From DATGLW01 sp035293965 (GTDB lineage: Bacteria; Actinomycetota; Acidimicrobiia; Acidimicrobiales; RAAP-2): a stretch of DNA of 46,628 nt. The stretch is from contig DATGLW010000107.1 in the NCBI GenBank assembly GCA_035293965.1, forward strand, positions 1 to 46,628, given 5' to 3'. This document shows positions 22,741-29,639 of the stretch, piece after piece. Under the pieces are notes generated by a model. The model saw only the letters and a list, made by a program, of their open reading frames with translations, made no database searches and was not told the DNA's origin. The position numbers and the translations under genes are program-made. Each line of letters begins with the position of its first letter. Within the stretch, counting starts at the first letter, position 1.

Positions 22741-23077
22741 GCAGGTTACCGGCGACCCTCGCCCGCCACAGCCGGTGAGGCAGCCCCAGCCGGCCGACGC
22801 CCATGAGCACCCGCCGGCCCTCGCCCTCCCCGGCGGTGGCCCCTGATCGAGGTGGCCGCTCCCGAGGAGCACCCGCCGGCCCTCGCCCTCCCCGGCGGTG
22901 GTGACCGTGCCGGGGCGGACCGCTCGTCTACGCTGACCGCCGGCGAGCCCCGGACCAGAGCACGGCACCCGACGCGTCGCCTGCCCGGTGGCGCCGCACG
23001 GGGCCCAGGGATCGCCGAGGGGTCGGCTGCCCCGATCGAGCCGGCGGGAGCTGCCGGGAAACGAGGACGCGCGAGCG
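22741..23077. other. Divergent spacer with a repeated 35-bp block
   Basis: This 337-bp stretch lies between the NUDIX-MBL gene (minus) and the DUF929 gene (plus) and shows no gene. It contains a perfect 35-base direct repeat, described separately. Both promoters should lie here, but no convincing -35/-10 pair stands out. Confidence 0.5.
22805..22901. repeat. Two perfect 35-bp direct repeats
   Basis: A block beginning GAGCACCCGCCGGCC and ending CCCCGGCGGTGG occurs at 22805-22839 and again at 22867-22901, 62 bases apart, apparently without mismatch. The intervening 27 bases differ. Each copy also contains CCGCCGG and CCGGCGG arms that could pair. Confidence 0.9.
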
Positions 23078-24208
23078 ATGGCACAAGAAGACGAGCGCCC
23101 ACGGTCACGTTCGGGCACCGACAAGGAGATGGCCCGCAAACAAAGCCGGCCGGTCGAAGGGCGCCGCCCGGCGCGCCCCGGCGGCAGGGCTGCGCCAGCG
23201 GGCAGCAGGACAACCGCCGGCGAGGCACGGAACGGTGGCGGGCGCAACGCGTCCGGGGGACCAGGCGGCGGGGGGCGGGGCAGGCCCCGCTCTCCCTCGC
23301 GGCCAACGACCCAGCGGGCGGCGGGCGGAGGACGGGCCCCCGGCGGGCGCCGGCCGCCGGCCTTCTTCCTCACGTGGGGCACCATCGCCCTCGTGGTTGT
23401 GGTCGTGCTCGTGCTCGTGGTGGTGAAGGTGACGGGCTCGTCGAGTGGGCCGAGCGGCAACCCCACGGCGTACACTCCCCTGCCGGCCTCGGTCGCCGAC
23501 GCCGTCACCCATGTGCCCGAGTCGGTGTTCGACAAGGTGGGAGTGAGTGCCGAGACCGGCGTCACCGCGCCGACCGTGGCGCAGGGCACCACGCCGCTCG
23601 TCCTGAACGGCAAGCCCGGTGTCTTCTACCTCGGGGCCGAGTACTGCCCGTACTGCGCCGCCGAACGCTGGGCTTTGACGATGGCCCTCTCGCGCTTCGG
23701 GACCTTCAGGGGGCTGGGCGAAACGCGGTCGTCGCCGACCGACGTGTTCCCGAACACGGCCACGATGAGCTACTACCGCTCCACGTACACGAGCCCCTAC
23801 CTCGCGTTCCGGCCGGTCGAGCAGTTCAGCAACGTGGTCGACAGCTCGGGGAACTACGCCCCGCTCATGCCGCTCAGCAACGCCGACAAGAAGCTCCTTG
23901 CCACCTACTACCAGCCCAAGTACCTCCCCGGCGTCACGCCTGGCAGCATCTCGTACCCCTTCGTCGACATCGGCAACAAGGTGTTCGTGACCTCGGCGAG
24001 CTACTCGCCCAGCATCCTGCAGAACCTCAGCCAGCAGCAGATCGCGAGCGCGCTCGACGACCCGACCAACCCGATTACCCAGACCATCGTCAGCACCGCC
24101 AACTACCTGACCGCAGCCATCTGCGCCGTCGACGGCGGGCAACCGGCCTCGGTCTGCACCAGCAAGGGCGTGATGGCGGCCGCCAGGGCGCTCAAGCTCA
24201 CCCCGTGA
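23078..24208 (+). CDS. DUF929 membrane-anchored thioredoxin-like protein
   Basis: A 376-residue protein. The first 95 residues are a hydrophilic Arg/Gly/Pro-rich cytoplasmic tail. One membrane helix follows (about 96-118, FFLTWGTIALVVVVVLVLVV), then an exported domain of the DUF929 family. It has GKPGVFYLGAEYCPYCAAER with a thioredoxin-like CxxC (Cys190, Cys193) and conserved FGTFRGLGETRSSPTDVFPN and TYTSPYLAFRPVE. The domain probably swaps disulfides outside the membrane. The GTGA overlap with a VKOR gene supports this, since VKOR can reoxidise a CxxC partner. The ATG at 23078 is chosen; an internal ATG at 23129 would shorten the tail. DUF929 has no settled biochemical role. Confidence 0.85.
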   Translation: MAQEDERPRSRSGTDKEMARKQSRPVEGRRPARPGGRAAPAGSRTTAGEARNGGGRNASGGPGGGGRGRPRSPSRPTTQRAAGGGRAPGGRRPPAFFLTWGTIALVVVVVLVLVVVKVTGSSSGPSGNPTAYTPLPASVADAVTHVPESVFDKVGVSAETGVTAPTVAQGTTPLVLNGKPGVFYLGAEYCPYCAAERWALTMALSRFGTFRGLGETRSSPTDVFPNTATMSYYRSTYTSPYLAFRPVEQFSNVVDSSGNYAPLMPLSNADKKLLATYYQPKYLPGVTPGSISYPFVDIGNKVFVTSASYSPSILQNLSQQQIASALDDPTNPITQTIVSTANYLTAAICAVDGGQPASVCTSKGVMAAARALKLTP

Positions 24209-24231
24209 CCCAGGTGACCCAGGTGACCCAG
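24205..24231 (+). repeat. Triple 9-bp tandem repeat at the DUF929/VKOR junction
   Basis: GTGACCCAG occurs three times in tandem. The first copy holds the DUF929 stop (TGA) and the VKOR GTG start. The repeats encode VTQVTQVTQ at the N-terminus of VKOR, and the second and third GTG are alternative starts. Confidence 0.92.
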
Positions 24232-24726
24232 GCTGCCTCGGCCCGCCGGCGAGCCCTCGAGGCGCCTGGCGCCGCGCCGGGGGGCCATGTGGTGGGGCTG
24301 GCATTCCTCCTCTCCCTGGGCGGGCTCGGCATCTCGGCCTACCTCACCGCCGCCCACTACGTGGGCACCCAGGCCCTGGCGTGCAGCGACAACGGCATCG
24401 TCAACTGCGCCAAGGTCACCACGAGCGCCCAGTCGCACATCGCCGGCGTGCCGGTGGCGGTGCTCGGCCTCGCCTACTACCTCGTCGTGACGGCGCTGAA
24501 CCTGCCGGCCGCCTGGCGCTCGAGCGACCGGCGGCTCCACGTGGCGCGCCTGGCACTGGCCTCGGCCGGCATGCTCTTCGTGCTGTACCTCGTCTCGGCA
24601 GAGCTCCTCATCATCGGCAGCATCTGCATCTGGTGCACGGCTGTCCACGTCGTGACCTTCCTGCTGCTGGTGCTCGTCGTGGCCACCGTGCCGCCGATGC
24701 TCGGCTGGGCGCGACGCGAGCCGTGA
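24205..24726 (+). CDS. Vitamin K epoxide reductase (VKOR) family quinone-linked thiol oxidase
   Basis: A 173-residue integral membrane protein with about four to five helices. It shows the VKOR signatures: the loop cysteines Cys60 and Cys68 in ACSDNGIVNCAKVTTSAQSH, then GVPVAVLGLAYYL, and the active-site CIWC (141-144) in LIIGSICIWCTAVHVVTF. It lacks the fused thioredoxin domain found in some bacterial VKORs; the DUF929 protein encoded just upstream would supply the CxxC partner. VKOR moves electrons from periplasmic-side thiols to quinone and so drives disulfide formation in secreted proteins of actinobacteria. The GTG start overlaps the DUF929 stop. Confidence 0.92.
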   Translation: MTQVTQVTQAASARRRALEAPGAAPGGHVVGLAFLLSLGGLGISAYLTAAHYVGTQALACSDNGIVNCAKVTTSAQSHIAGVPVAVLGLAYYLVVTALNLPAAWRSSDRRLHVARLALASAGMLFVLYLVSAELLIIGSICIWCTAVHVVTFLLLVLVVATVPPMLGWARREP

Positions 24727-24794
24727 ACCGGAGCCCCCGCGCCGATCGGCGCGCGCCCGGCGGCCCTCCGGCGCGGCACTGGGCCCGATCAGCC

Positions 24795-24810
24795 GGTCTC
24801 GCGAGAGACC
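24795..24810. terminator. Hairpin between convergent VKOR and whiB genes
   Basis: GGTCTC-GCGA-GAGACC gives a 6-bp stem with a GNRA-type tetraloop between two convergent genes. There is no T-run on either side, so termination activity is a guess from position and symmetry. Confidence 0.3.
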
Positions 24811-24834
24811 CGGGCGAGCCGGCTTTGGACTCGA

Positions 24835-25092
24835 TCAGCCGGCCCGGCGCTCCAGAAGCATCTTGCGCTCGATCTCGTTGAGGCCACCCCAGATGCCGTG
24901 GGGCTCACGGATGCGGATGGCGTAGTCAAGGCACTCCCTGCGAACCCGGCACTGGGCGCAGATCGCCTTGGCACGGGCTTCGCGCGCGGACCGCTCGTCC
25001 TTGCGCTCAGGGTGGGATGGCGGGAAGAACGCCGTCGCCTGCGGGCCCCGGCAAGCTGCCCGTACCTGCCACGTCTCGCCCGACTGCCGCAT
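24835..25092 (-). CDS. WhiB-family [4Fe-4S] transcription factor, WhiB4/WblA-like by synteny
   Basis: An 85-residue WhiB protein. The four cluster-binding cysteines are Cys14 (WQVRAACRG), Cys45, Cys48 and Cys54 (ICAQCRVRRECLDYAI). The family motif GIWGGLNEIERK follows, with a basic C-terminus for DNA contact. WhiB proteins sense NO or O2 through the cluster and act with the primary sigma factor. The ATG at 25092 is chosen; a GTG two codons upstream also fits. It is divergent from two ArsA-like ATPase genes, exactly the layout of whiB4 with Rv3679-Rv3680 and of wblA in Streptomyces, so orthology to that subgroup is likely although the protein is short. Confidence 0.9.
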   Translation of the reverse strand: MRQSGETWQVRAACRGPQATAFFPPSHPERKDERSAREARAKAICAQCRVRRECLDYAIRIREPHGIWGGLNEIERKMLLERRAG

Positions 25093-25356
25093 GACCACCC
25101 CCAGTGGACCCCTCCGTGTGGCGCCAGGGTATCCCTGCCCCTGGAAGGGGAACAAGGGCCCGCCACCTGCCCCTTCGCGATCTCCCCCGCAGCCGATGGC
25201 CGCCGTTCCACTCCCACGCCCTCGGTGCCCGGCTGCCCCGGCCGCGGCGGGCGGCCGCGCTGCCCAGCCGGTGCCGCGAACCGTTCCGCCCGAGGCCCCA
25301 GGTACGCCGCTCGCCGTCGCCGGCCCGAGGAACCCCGGCGCTACGCTGCCACCGGA

Positions 25357-26337
25357 ATGGACGTGGCCGACTTCTGCCGGAGAAGCCGGGTGCTCGTGGT
25401 GGCCGGCAAGGGTGGCGTCGGCAAGACCACGATCGCGGCAGCGCTGTCGTGGATGGCGGCCGACGCCGGGCTGTCGGTGCTCCTGGTCGAGCTCGAAGGC
25501 CGGCCGGTCCTGGCCGCAGCCCTCGGCGGGTCGGGCCCCCTCGGGTACGAGGAGACCGAGCTTCGCGCCCCATCCCCTGCGAGTGGTCCCGGCCGGGTCC
25601 TCGCCCGGCGGATCACCCCCGACGAGGCCCTGATCGAGTACCTCGACGACCACGGCCTCCGTCGGGTGACGAAACGCCTGCTTTCGTCTGGCGTCCTCGA
25701 CGTGGTGGCCACCGCCATCCCCGGCATCCGCGACGTCCTCGTGCTCGGCAAGATCAAGCAGCTCGAGCAGGCCGGCGCCGCTGACCTGATCGTCGTCGAC
25801 GCGCCCGCCACCGGCCACGCCATGACGTTCCTCACCTCGGCCCGGGGCCTGCTCGACGTGGCCCGGGGCGGGCCCGTACGGGCGCAGGCCGCCGAGGTCG
25901 TCGAGTTGCTCCGCGACGCCAGCCGCTGCCGGGTCGTGCTGGTCACAATCCCCGAGGAGATGCCCATCAGCGAAACGGTCGAGGCCGCCTACCAGATCGA
26001 GGACCGGGCGGGGGTCCAGCTCGGGCCGGTGGTGGTGAACAGCGTCGACACCCTTGGGGCAGGGATGCACGTCGAAGCGGCGGTGGCCGCGGCACGGGCC
26101 GGGGTGCAGCTCGGCGCTGCCCAGCTCGCCTCGCTCGAGGAAGCCCGGATCTTCCGGTTGCGCCGGTGGGAGCTGCAGGCCGAGCTGGTGGACCGGCTCG
26201 GGCGCGAGCTGCCCCTTCCCCAGCTGCACGCACCGCAGCTCCCGGCTCTCTCCCTCGGGCCGACCGACGTGGGCACCCTCGCCCACGCGCTGGCTGACGG
26301 CGTGCGCGCCTTGGCCCCGGACGTGCACGCCGCGTGA
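25357..26337 (+). CDS. ArsA/Get3-like ATPase, first subunit
   Basis: A 326-residue deviant-Walker ATPase. The P-loop VVAGKGGVGKTTIAAAL (about 14-30) has the intradimer signature lysine. Walker B-like LIVVDAPATGHAMTF is typical of the actinobacterial ArsA-like class, and LLVELEGRPVLAAAL corresponds to switch I. It lacks the arsenite-binding cysteines of true ArsA. The best match by context is the Rv3679/Rv3680 pair, which form a Get3-like complex in mycobacteria. The stop overlaps the second ATPase start (GTGA). The ATG at 25357 gives MDVADFCRRSRVLVVAGKGG. The gene is divergent from whiB; the 264-bp spacer shows no other gene. Confidence 0.9.
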   Translation: MDVADFCRRSRVLVVAGKGGVGKTTIAAALSWMAADAGLSVLLVELEGRPVLAAALGGSGPLGYEETELRAPSPASGPGRVLARRITPDEALIEYLDDHGLRRVTKRLLSSGVLDVVATAIPGIRDVLVLGKIKQLEQAGAADLIVVDAPATGHAMTFLTSARGLLDVARGGPVRAQAAEVVELLRDASRCRVVLVTIPEEMPISETVEAAYQIEDRAGVQLGPVVVNSVDTLGAGMHVEAAVAAARAGVQLGAAQLASLEEARIFRLRRWELQAELVDRLGRELPLPQLHAPQLPALSLGPTDVGTLAHALADGVRALAPDVHAA

Positions 26338-27455
26338 CCGGGCAGACGGCGGGCGCCGGCGCGGCACGGAGGTTGATGGCCGAGCGCGAGGTCGTAGTGT
26401 GCTGCGGCCCTGGCGGTGTCGGCAAGACGACCCTCGCCGCCAGCCTGGCCCTCGGGGCCGCCCGTCTCGGACGACGCGCATGCGTGGTGACCGTCGACCC
26501 CGCACGACGGCTCGCTGGTTCGCTCGGCCTCGAGTCCCTGCCCAACACGCCCGTCCTCGTCGAGGGAGACTGGCCCGGGGAGCTGCATGCCCTGATGCTC
26601 GACGCCCCGGGCACCTTCGACGACCTGGTGGAGCGCTACTCGCGCTCACCCGAGCAGGCCGAGGCGATCCGCTCCAATCGCGTGTACCAGAACGTGGCCG
26701 GAGTGCTGTCCGGTACCCAGGAGTACATGGCCATGGAGAAGCTCCACGAGCTGATCGAGGCAGGCGGCTACGACATCGTGGTGGTCGACACCCCGCCGTC
26801 GCGCAACGCCCTCGACCTGCTCGATGCCCCCCGGCGCTTGACCCACTTCCTCGAGAACCGGCTCTTCCGAGCTCTGATGGTGCCGACCCGTGCGTACCTG
26901 CGGGCGGTGAGCATCGCCGCCCAGGCGCTCCTGCGCACCATCTCGAGGGTGGCCGGTGCCGAGATCGTGCAGGATGCCATGGCCTTCTTCCAGGCCTTCC
27001 AGGGGATGGAGGAAGGCTTCCGATCCCGCGCCGCAGCGGTTCGGGTCATCCTCGCCGACCCCGCCACCGCGTACGTGCTCGTGACGTCGCCTCGTCCCGA
27101 CGCCGTGGAGGAGACGGCATACTTCGCCACCAAGCTGGCCGACAAGGGCATCACCCCGGCGGCGCTGGTCGTGAACCGGCTGCACCCGCGCTTCGGCACG
27201 CCGGGCGAGCCTGCCCCGGCGCCGCCCGCAGACTCCGATTTGGCGGCGCTGGTGGCCAACCTCGAGGAGCTCGACACGGTCGCCGGGCGAGAGGAGGCGG
27301 CCGTGGCCGGCCTCGAAGAGCTCGTGGCGCCCGCCCCGGTGTGGCGGATGCCGTTGCTCGGCTCGGACGTGCACGATCTGGGCGGCCTGGCAGGTTTGAC
27401 GGACCGGCTCCTCGGCGAGGTTTCGCCCGTTCCAGAGGCCGGGGCGGTCGGCTAA
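26334..27455 (+). CDS. ArsA/Get3-like ATPase, second subunit
   Basis: A 373-residue paralogue of the upstream ATPase. Its P-loop is VVCCGPGGVGKTTLAASLAL, so Pro replaces the signature lysine that reaches across the dimer. VVTVDPARRLAGSLGLE is the switch I region and IVVVDTPPSRNALDLLDAP the Walker B/switch II. The long helical segment after it (RLTHFLENRLFRALMVPTRA) is the probable client-binding insert. It is coupled to the first gene by a GTGA overlap, so a heterodimer with only one signature-lysine subunit is likely, as in the mycobacterial Rv3679-Rv3680 pair. Client and pathway are unknown. Confidence 0.9.
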   Translation: MTGQTAGAGAARRLMAEREVVVCCGPGGVGKTTLAASLALGAARLGRRACVVTVDPARRLAGSLGLESLPNTPVLVEGDWPGELHALMLDAPGTFDDLVERYSRSPEQAEAIRSNRVYQNVAGVLSGTQEYMAMEKLHELIEAGGYDIVVVDTPPSRNALDLLDAPRRLTHFLENRLFRALMVPTRAYLRAVSIAAQALLRTISRVAGAEIVQDAMAFFQAFQGMEEGFRSRAAAVRVILADPATAYVLVTSPRPDAVEETAYFATKLADKGITPAALVVNRLHPRFGTPGEPAPAPPADSDLAALVANLEELDTVAGREEAAVAGLEELVAPAPVWRMPLLGSDVHDLGGLAGLTDRLLGEVSPVPEAGAVG

Positions 27456-27464
27456 CCTCGCAGC

Positions 27465-27923
27465 GTGCGCACCATCCTGGTCGCCAGCGACGCCCTGTCG
27501 GTCATCGGCGAGGTCGAGGCGGCGATCGCGGGGCCCGACCTCGATCTGCGCTCGGTCCCCTCCGGGCCCGACGTCCTGGCAGCCGTCGAGGCGGAGGCCT
27601 ACGACCTCGTGATGCTCGACATGCAGATGGGCAACATGGGCGGCATGGCCGTCTGCCTCGAGCTGCGCCTGCGCGAGTCCTACGGGGCCATCGGGCACGT
27701 GCCGGTGCTGATGCTCCTCGACCGGCGGCCCGACGTCTTCCTCGCCCGCCGCTCGGGTGCCGAGGGGTGGGTGGTAAAGCCCCTCGACCCCCTCCGGCTC
27801 CGGCGTGCCACGGCGGCGCTCCTCGCCGGCGAGGGCTTCGCCGACGAGTCGTACCAGCCGATCCCGGTCCTGGTCGGGGGCGGCGCGCCCCTTCCCGCCG
27901 CGCCGAGCCCGCCCGCTGGTTGA
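27465..27923 (+). CDS. Stand-alone response-regulator receiver domain protein with incomplete pocket
   Basis: A 152-residue CheY-like fold. The phosphoacceptor is Asp52 in YDLVMLDMQMGNMGG, and the conserved lysine is Lys105 in EGWVVKPLDPL. The acidic pair at the end of beta-1 is reduced to one Asp (VASDALSV), and the Thr/Ser of beta-4 is absent (VPVLMLLDRRPD), so phosphorylation control may be weak or lost. No output domain follows, only a Gly/Pro-rich tail. The GTG at 27465 lies nine bases after the second ArsA-like ATPase, so it belongs to that operon. No histidine kinase is in the window. Confidence 0.82.
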   Translation: MRTILVASDALSVIGEVEAAIAGPDLDLRSVPSGPDVLAAVEAEAYDLVMLDMQMGNMGGMAVCLELRLRESYGAIGHVPVLMLLDRRPDVFLARRSGAEGWVVKPLDPLRLRRATAALLAGEGFADESYQPIPVLVGGGAPLPAAPSPPAG

Positions 27924-27927
27924 CCGC

Positions 27928-28917
27928 ATGGCCCGCGGCGGCGCCCAGAAGACCCAGCCCCCACCACCGGGGCGGCCGCGGCGCCGCTTTCCGTGGTTCG
28001 CCCGGCGCACTGAGCGTGGTGCGCCGCCGCCTGCACGCAGCGAGGGAGGCGAGTCCCAGGAGCAGCTGATCCAGCAGGCCCTCACCGCGCTCCGTGACAT
28101 GGACGTCCGCGAGGTGATGACCCCGCGCGTCGACGTCGTCGCGCTGCGCATCCCGGTGCACGCCGACGACGTCGCGCGGGCAGTGCGCGAGTCGGGTCAC
28201 AGCTGCTTCCCGGTCGTGCACGGCGATCTGGACGACCTGGTGGGTGTGCTCTTCGTGAACGACCTGTTCCGCACGAGGCGGCGCCCCGGTCCTGAGGCCC
28301 TCGCCGGTATCAGCCCGCTGGACATCTCGCGCCGCCTGCGACCTGCCTACGTCGTGCCCGAGTCGCTCGGGGTCCTCGATGCCCTGTCCGACATGCGACG
28401 CCAGCGCCGCGCCTTTGCGGTGGTGGTGGACGAGTACGGCGGCGTCGCGGGCGTCCTGACCGTCAAGGACCTCCTCGAGCCACTGGTCGGGGACCTGCGC
28501 GACGAGTTCGACGAGGTCGAGGAGCCCCCGGTCGTCCGGGTGGACGGCTCGAGGTGGCTGATCGACGGCCGGGCCAACGTCGACGAGGTGCGGGATCGCC
28601 TCGGGATCGACCTACCCGACGGTGAGTACGTCACGATGGGGGGGCTCATGTTCGACGGCTTCGGCCACATCCCCACCGAGGGCGAGGCCCTCACCTTCGG
28701 GGACTGGGAGCTCCGGGTGGTCGAGATGGACAAGCGGCGCGTGGCCAAGGTGGTGGCGCGTCACGTCGAGCCCCCGCCAGCCGTGGGCACCGCCGGCGCG
28801 GAAGGTGCGACCGACGTCGACATGCCCGCCGGATCGGCCGCTCCGCCACGCCAGCGAAGGGACGGGGTGGCGCCAGAAGCTGGCGACGCCGCCCACGGCA
28901 CTCGGCACCGGGCCTGA
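27928..28917 (+). CDS. CorC/HlyC-type protein with paired CBS domains, no DUF21 membrane domain
   Basis: A 329-residue cytosolic protein. After a basic Pro-rich tail, residues about 45-190 form a CBS pair (VREVMTPRVDVVALRIPVHA, CFPVVHGDLDDLVGVLFVND, RRAFAVVVDEYGGVAGVLTV) that should bind adenine nucleotides. CorC_HlyC domain follows (about 205-290) with LIDGRANVDEVRDRLGIDLP and EYVTMGGLMFDGFGHIPTEG. The DUF21/CNNM transmembrane domain of full transporters is absent, as in E. coli CorC, which aids Mg/Co efflux. It starts five bases after the receiver gene, so it closes the ArsA operon. The tail is Ala/Gly/Arg-rich. Confidence 0.88.
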   Translation: MARGGAQKTQPPPPGRPRRRFPWFARRTERGAPPPARSEGGESQEQLIQQALTALRDMDVREVMTPRVDVVALRIPVHADDVARAVRESGHSCFPVVHGDLDDLVGVLFVNDLFRTRRRPGPEALAGISPLDISRRLRPAYVVPESLGVLDALSDMRRQRRAFAVVVDEYGGVAGVLTVKDLLEPLVGDLRDEFDEVEEPPVVRVDGSRWLIDGRANVDEVRDRLGIDLPDGEYVTMGGLMFDGFGHIPTEGEALTFGDWELRVVEMDKRRVAKVVARHVEPPPAVGTAGAEGATDVDMPAGSAAPPRQRRDGVAPEAGDAAHGTRHRA

Positions 28918-28989
28918 GCAGAGCCCTCTCGATCAGCCCGGCCGGCGGCAGGTAGGCTCCCTGTGGTGCCGCCCTCCGGGCCGTGCCGA

Positions 28990-29067
28990 CGGGCTGTGGC
29001 GCAGTTTGGTTAGCGCGCTGCGTTCGGGACGCAGAGGTCCCCGGTTCAAATCCGGGCAGCCCGACCA
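28990..29067 (+). tRNA. tRNA-Pro (anticodon CGG), CCA encoded
   Basis: A cloverleaf can be drawn. The acceptor CGGGCTG pairs with CAGCCCG. The D arm follows (GGCGCAGTTTGGTTAGCGCG). The anticodon stem CTGCG/CGCAG has loop TTCGGGA, giving anticodon CGG for proline CCG codons. The T arm CCCGG-TTCAAAT-CCGGG follows, and the discriminator A and CCA are genomic. Its 3' end faces an integrase relic about 150 bases away, so it may have served as an attachment site. Confidence 0.95.
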
Positions 29068-29220
29068 GAGAGCTCCCTGTTCAGAGGACGATTCTCCCCC
29101 TCCGCTGGATTCGCTCCTTTCAAGCTGGGCACGTTCTGGTCTGGTCTGGGCGCCTTCGGGCGCGCCGGGTGACCCGTGGGGCGGCATCGCCCACCGCTGC
29201 GGGTGAGGGCAGGAACCGGG

Positions 29221-29349
29221 CTCCAAGACGAGACGCCCGGCTGCTGACCGGTCGGCCTCGGTGGTCGCCTGGGCATGGACAGCCAGGGTGAGGCGGGGGT
29301 CCGAGTGCCCGAGGCGGGTTCGTGCCGTCGTGAGGTCGACGCCCTCCCA
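29221..29349 (-). pseudogene. C-terminal relic of a tyrosine recombinase (phage-type integrase)
   Basis: The minus-strand frame reads WEGVDLTTARTRLGHSDPRL then TLAVHAQATTEADRSAAGRL. This matches the box II end of tyrosine integrases (VDLKTVS.RLGHS.P.LTL..YAH...EADR.AA). The catalytic tyrosine position appears to be His (AVHAQ). No catalytic Arg/His/Arg boxes are found upstream: the frame runs straight into the toxin-antitoxin promoter and has no start. It is therefore a non-functional fragment, about 40 residues, left beside the tRNA-Pro gene. The region 29068-29220 shows no gene. Confidence 0.6.
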
Positions 29350-29351
29350 TG

Positions 29352-29365
29352 TGCTATAAGTAGCA
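29352..29365 (+). promoter_or_regulatory. Operator/-10 of the phd-vapC pair (TGCTA-N4-TAGCA)
   Basis: TGCTATAAGTAGCA is a perfect 5-base inverted repeat ending one base before the antitoxin ATG (29367). It contains TATAAG (29355-29360), a good -10 hexamer, which would start transcription at or within a base or two of the ATG and so give a leaderless mRNA. No Shine-Dalgarno precedes the gene. Binding of the antitoxin here would block its own promoter, the usual Phd mode. Confidence 0.55.
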
Positions 29366-29366
29366 T

Positions 29367-29639
29367 ATGGCGAGGGTCGGGATCCGGGAGCTGCGCCAAC
29401 GGGCGAGCGAGCTCATTCGCCAGGTGGAGCAGGGCGAGACCATCGAGATCACCGACCGGGGCCGACCCGTGGCCCTGCTCTCGCCCCTGCCGGAGGGGAG
29501 CCCGCTCGAACGGATGCGCCTCGCCGGCGAAGTCGAGGCCGCCACCGCCAGTCTCGACGATCTCCCGGACCCACTGCCCTCACGAGCCTCCCAGCCGCCC
29601 TCGAAGGTCCTGGCCCGCCTTCGAGATCACGAACGCTGA
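29367..29639 (+). CDS. Phd/YefM-type antitoxin
   Basis: A 90-residue antitoxin. The N-terminal Phd/YefM DNA-binding fold is clear: MARVGIRELRQRASELIRQV then EQGETIEITDRGRPVALLSP. The C-terminal half (from about 50) is acidic and extended, the part that wraps the toxin. It represses its own promoter and neutralises the VapC encoded next. The stop TGA shares one base with the toxin ATG (TGATG), the standard tight coupling. The ATG lies right after an inverted-repeat operator, so the message is probably leaderless. It lies beside an integrase relic, consistent with arrival on a mobile element. Confidence 0.88.
   Translation: MARVGIRELRQRASELIRQVEQGETIEITDRGRPVALLSPLPEGSPLERMRLAGEVEAATASLDDLPDPLPSRASQPPSKVLARLRDHER

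Noticed and set aside
22805..22901. CRISPR array
   Set aside because: Only two copies of a 35-bp block with a single 27-base gap exist, with no further units and no cas genes.
24795..24810. Classical rho-independent terminator
   Set aside because: The hairpin has only six pairs and no T-run; it is listed at low confidence by position only.
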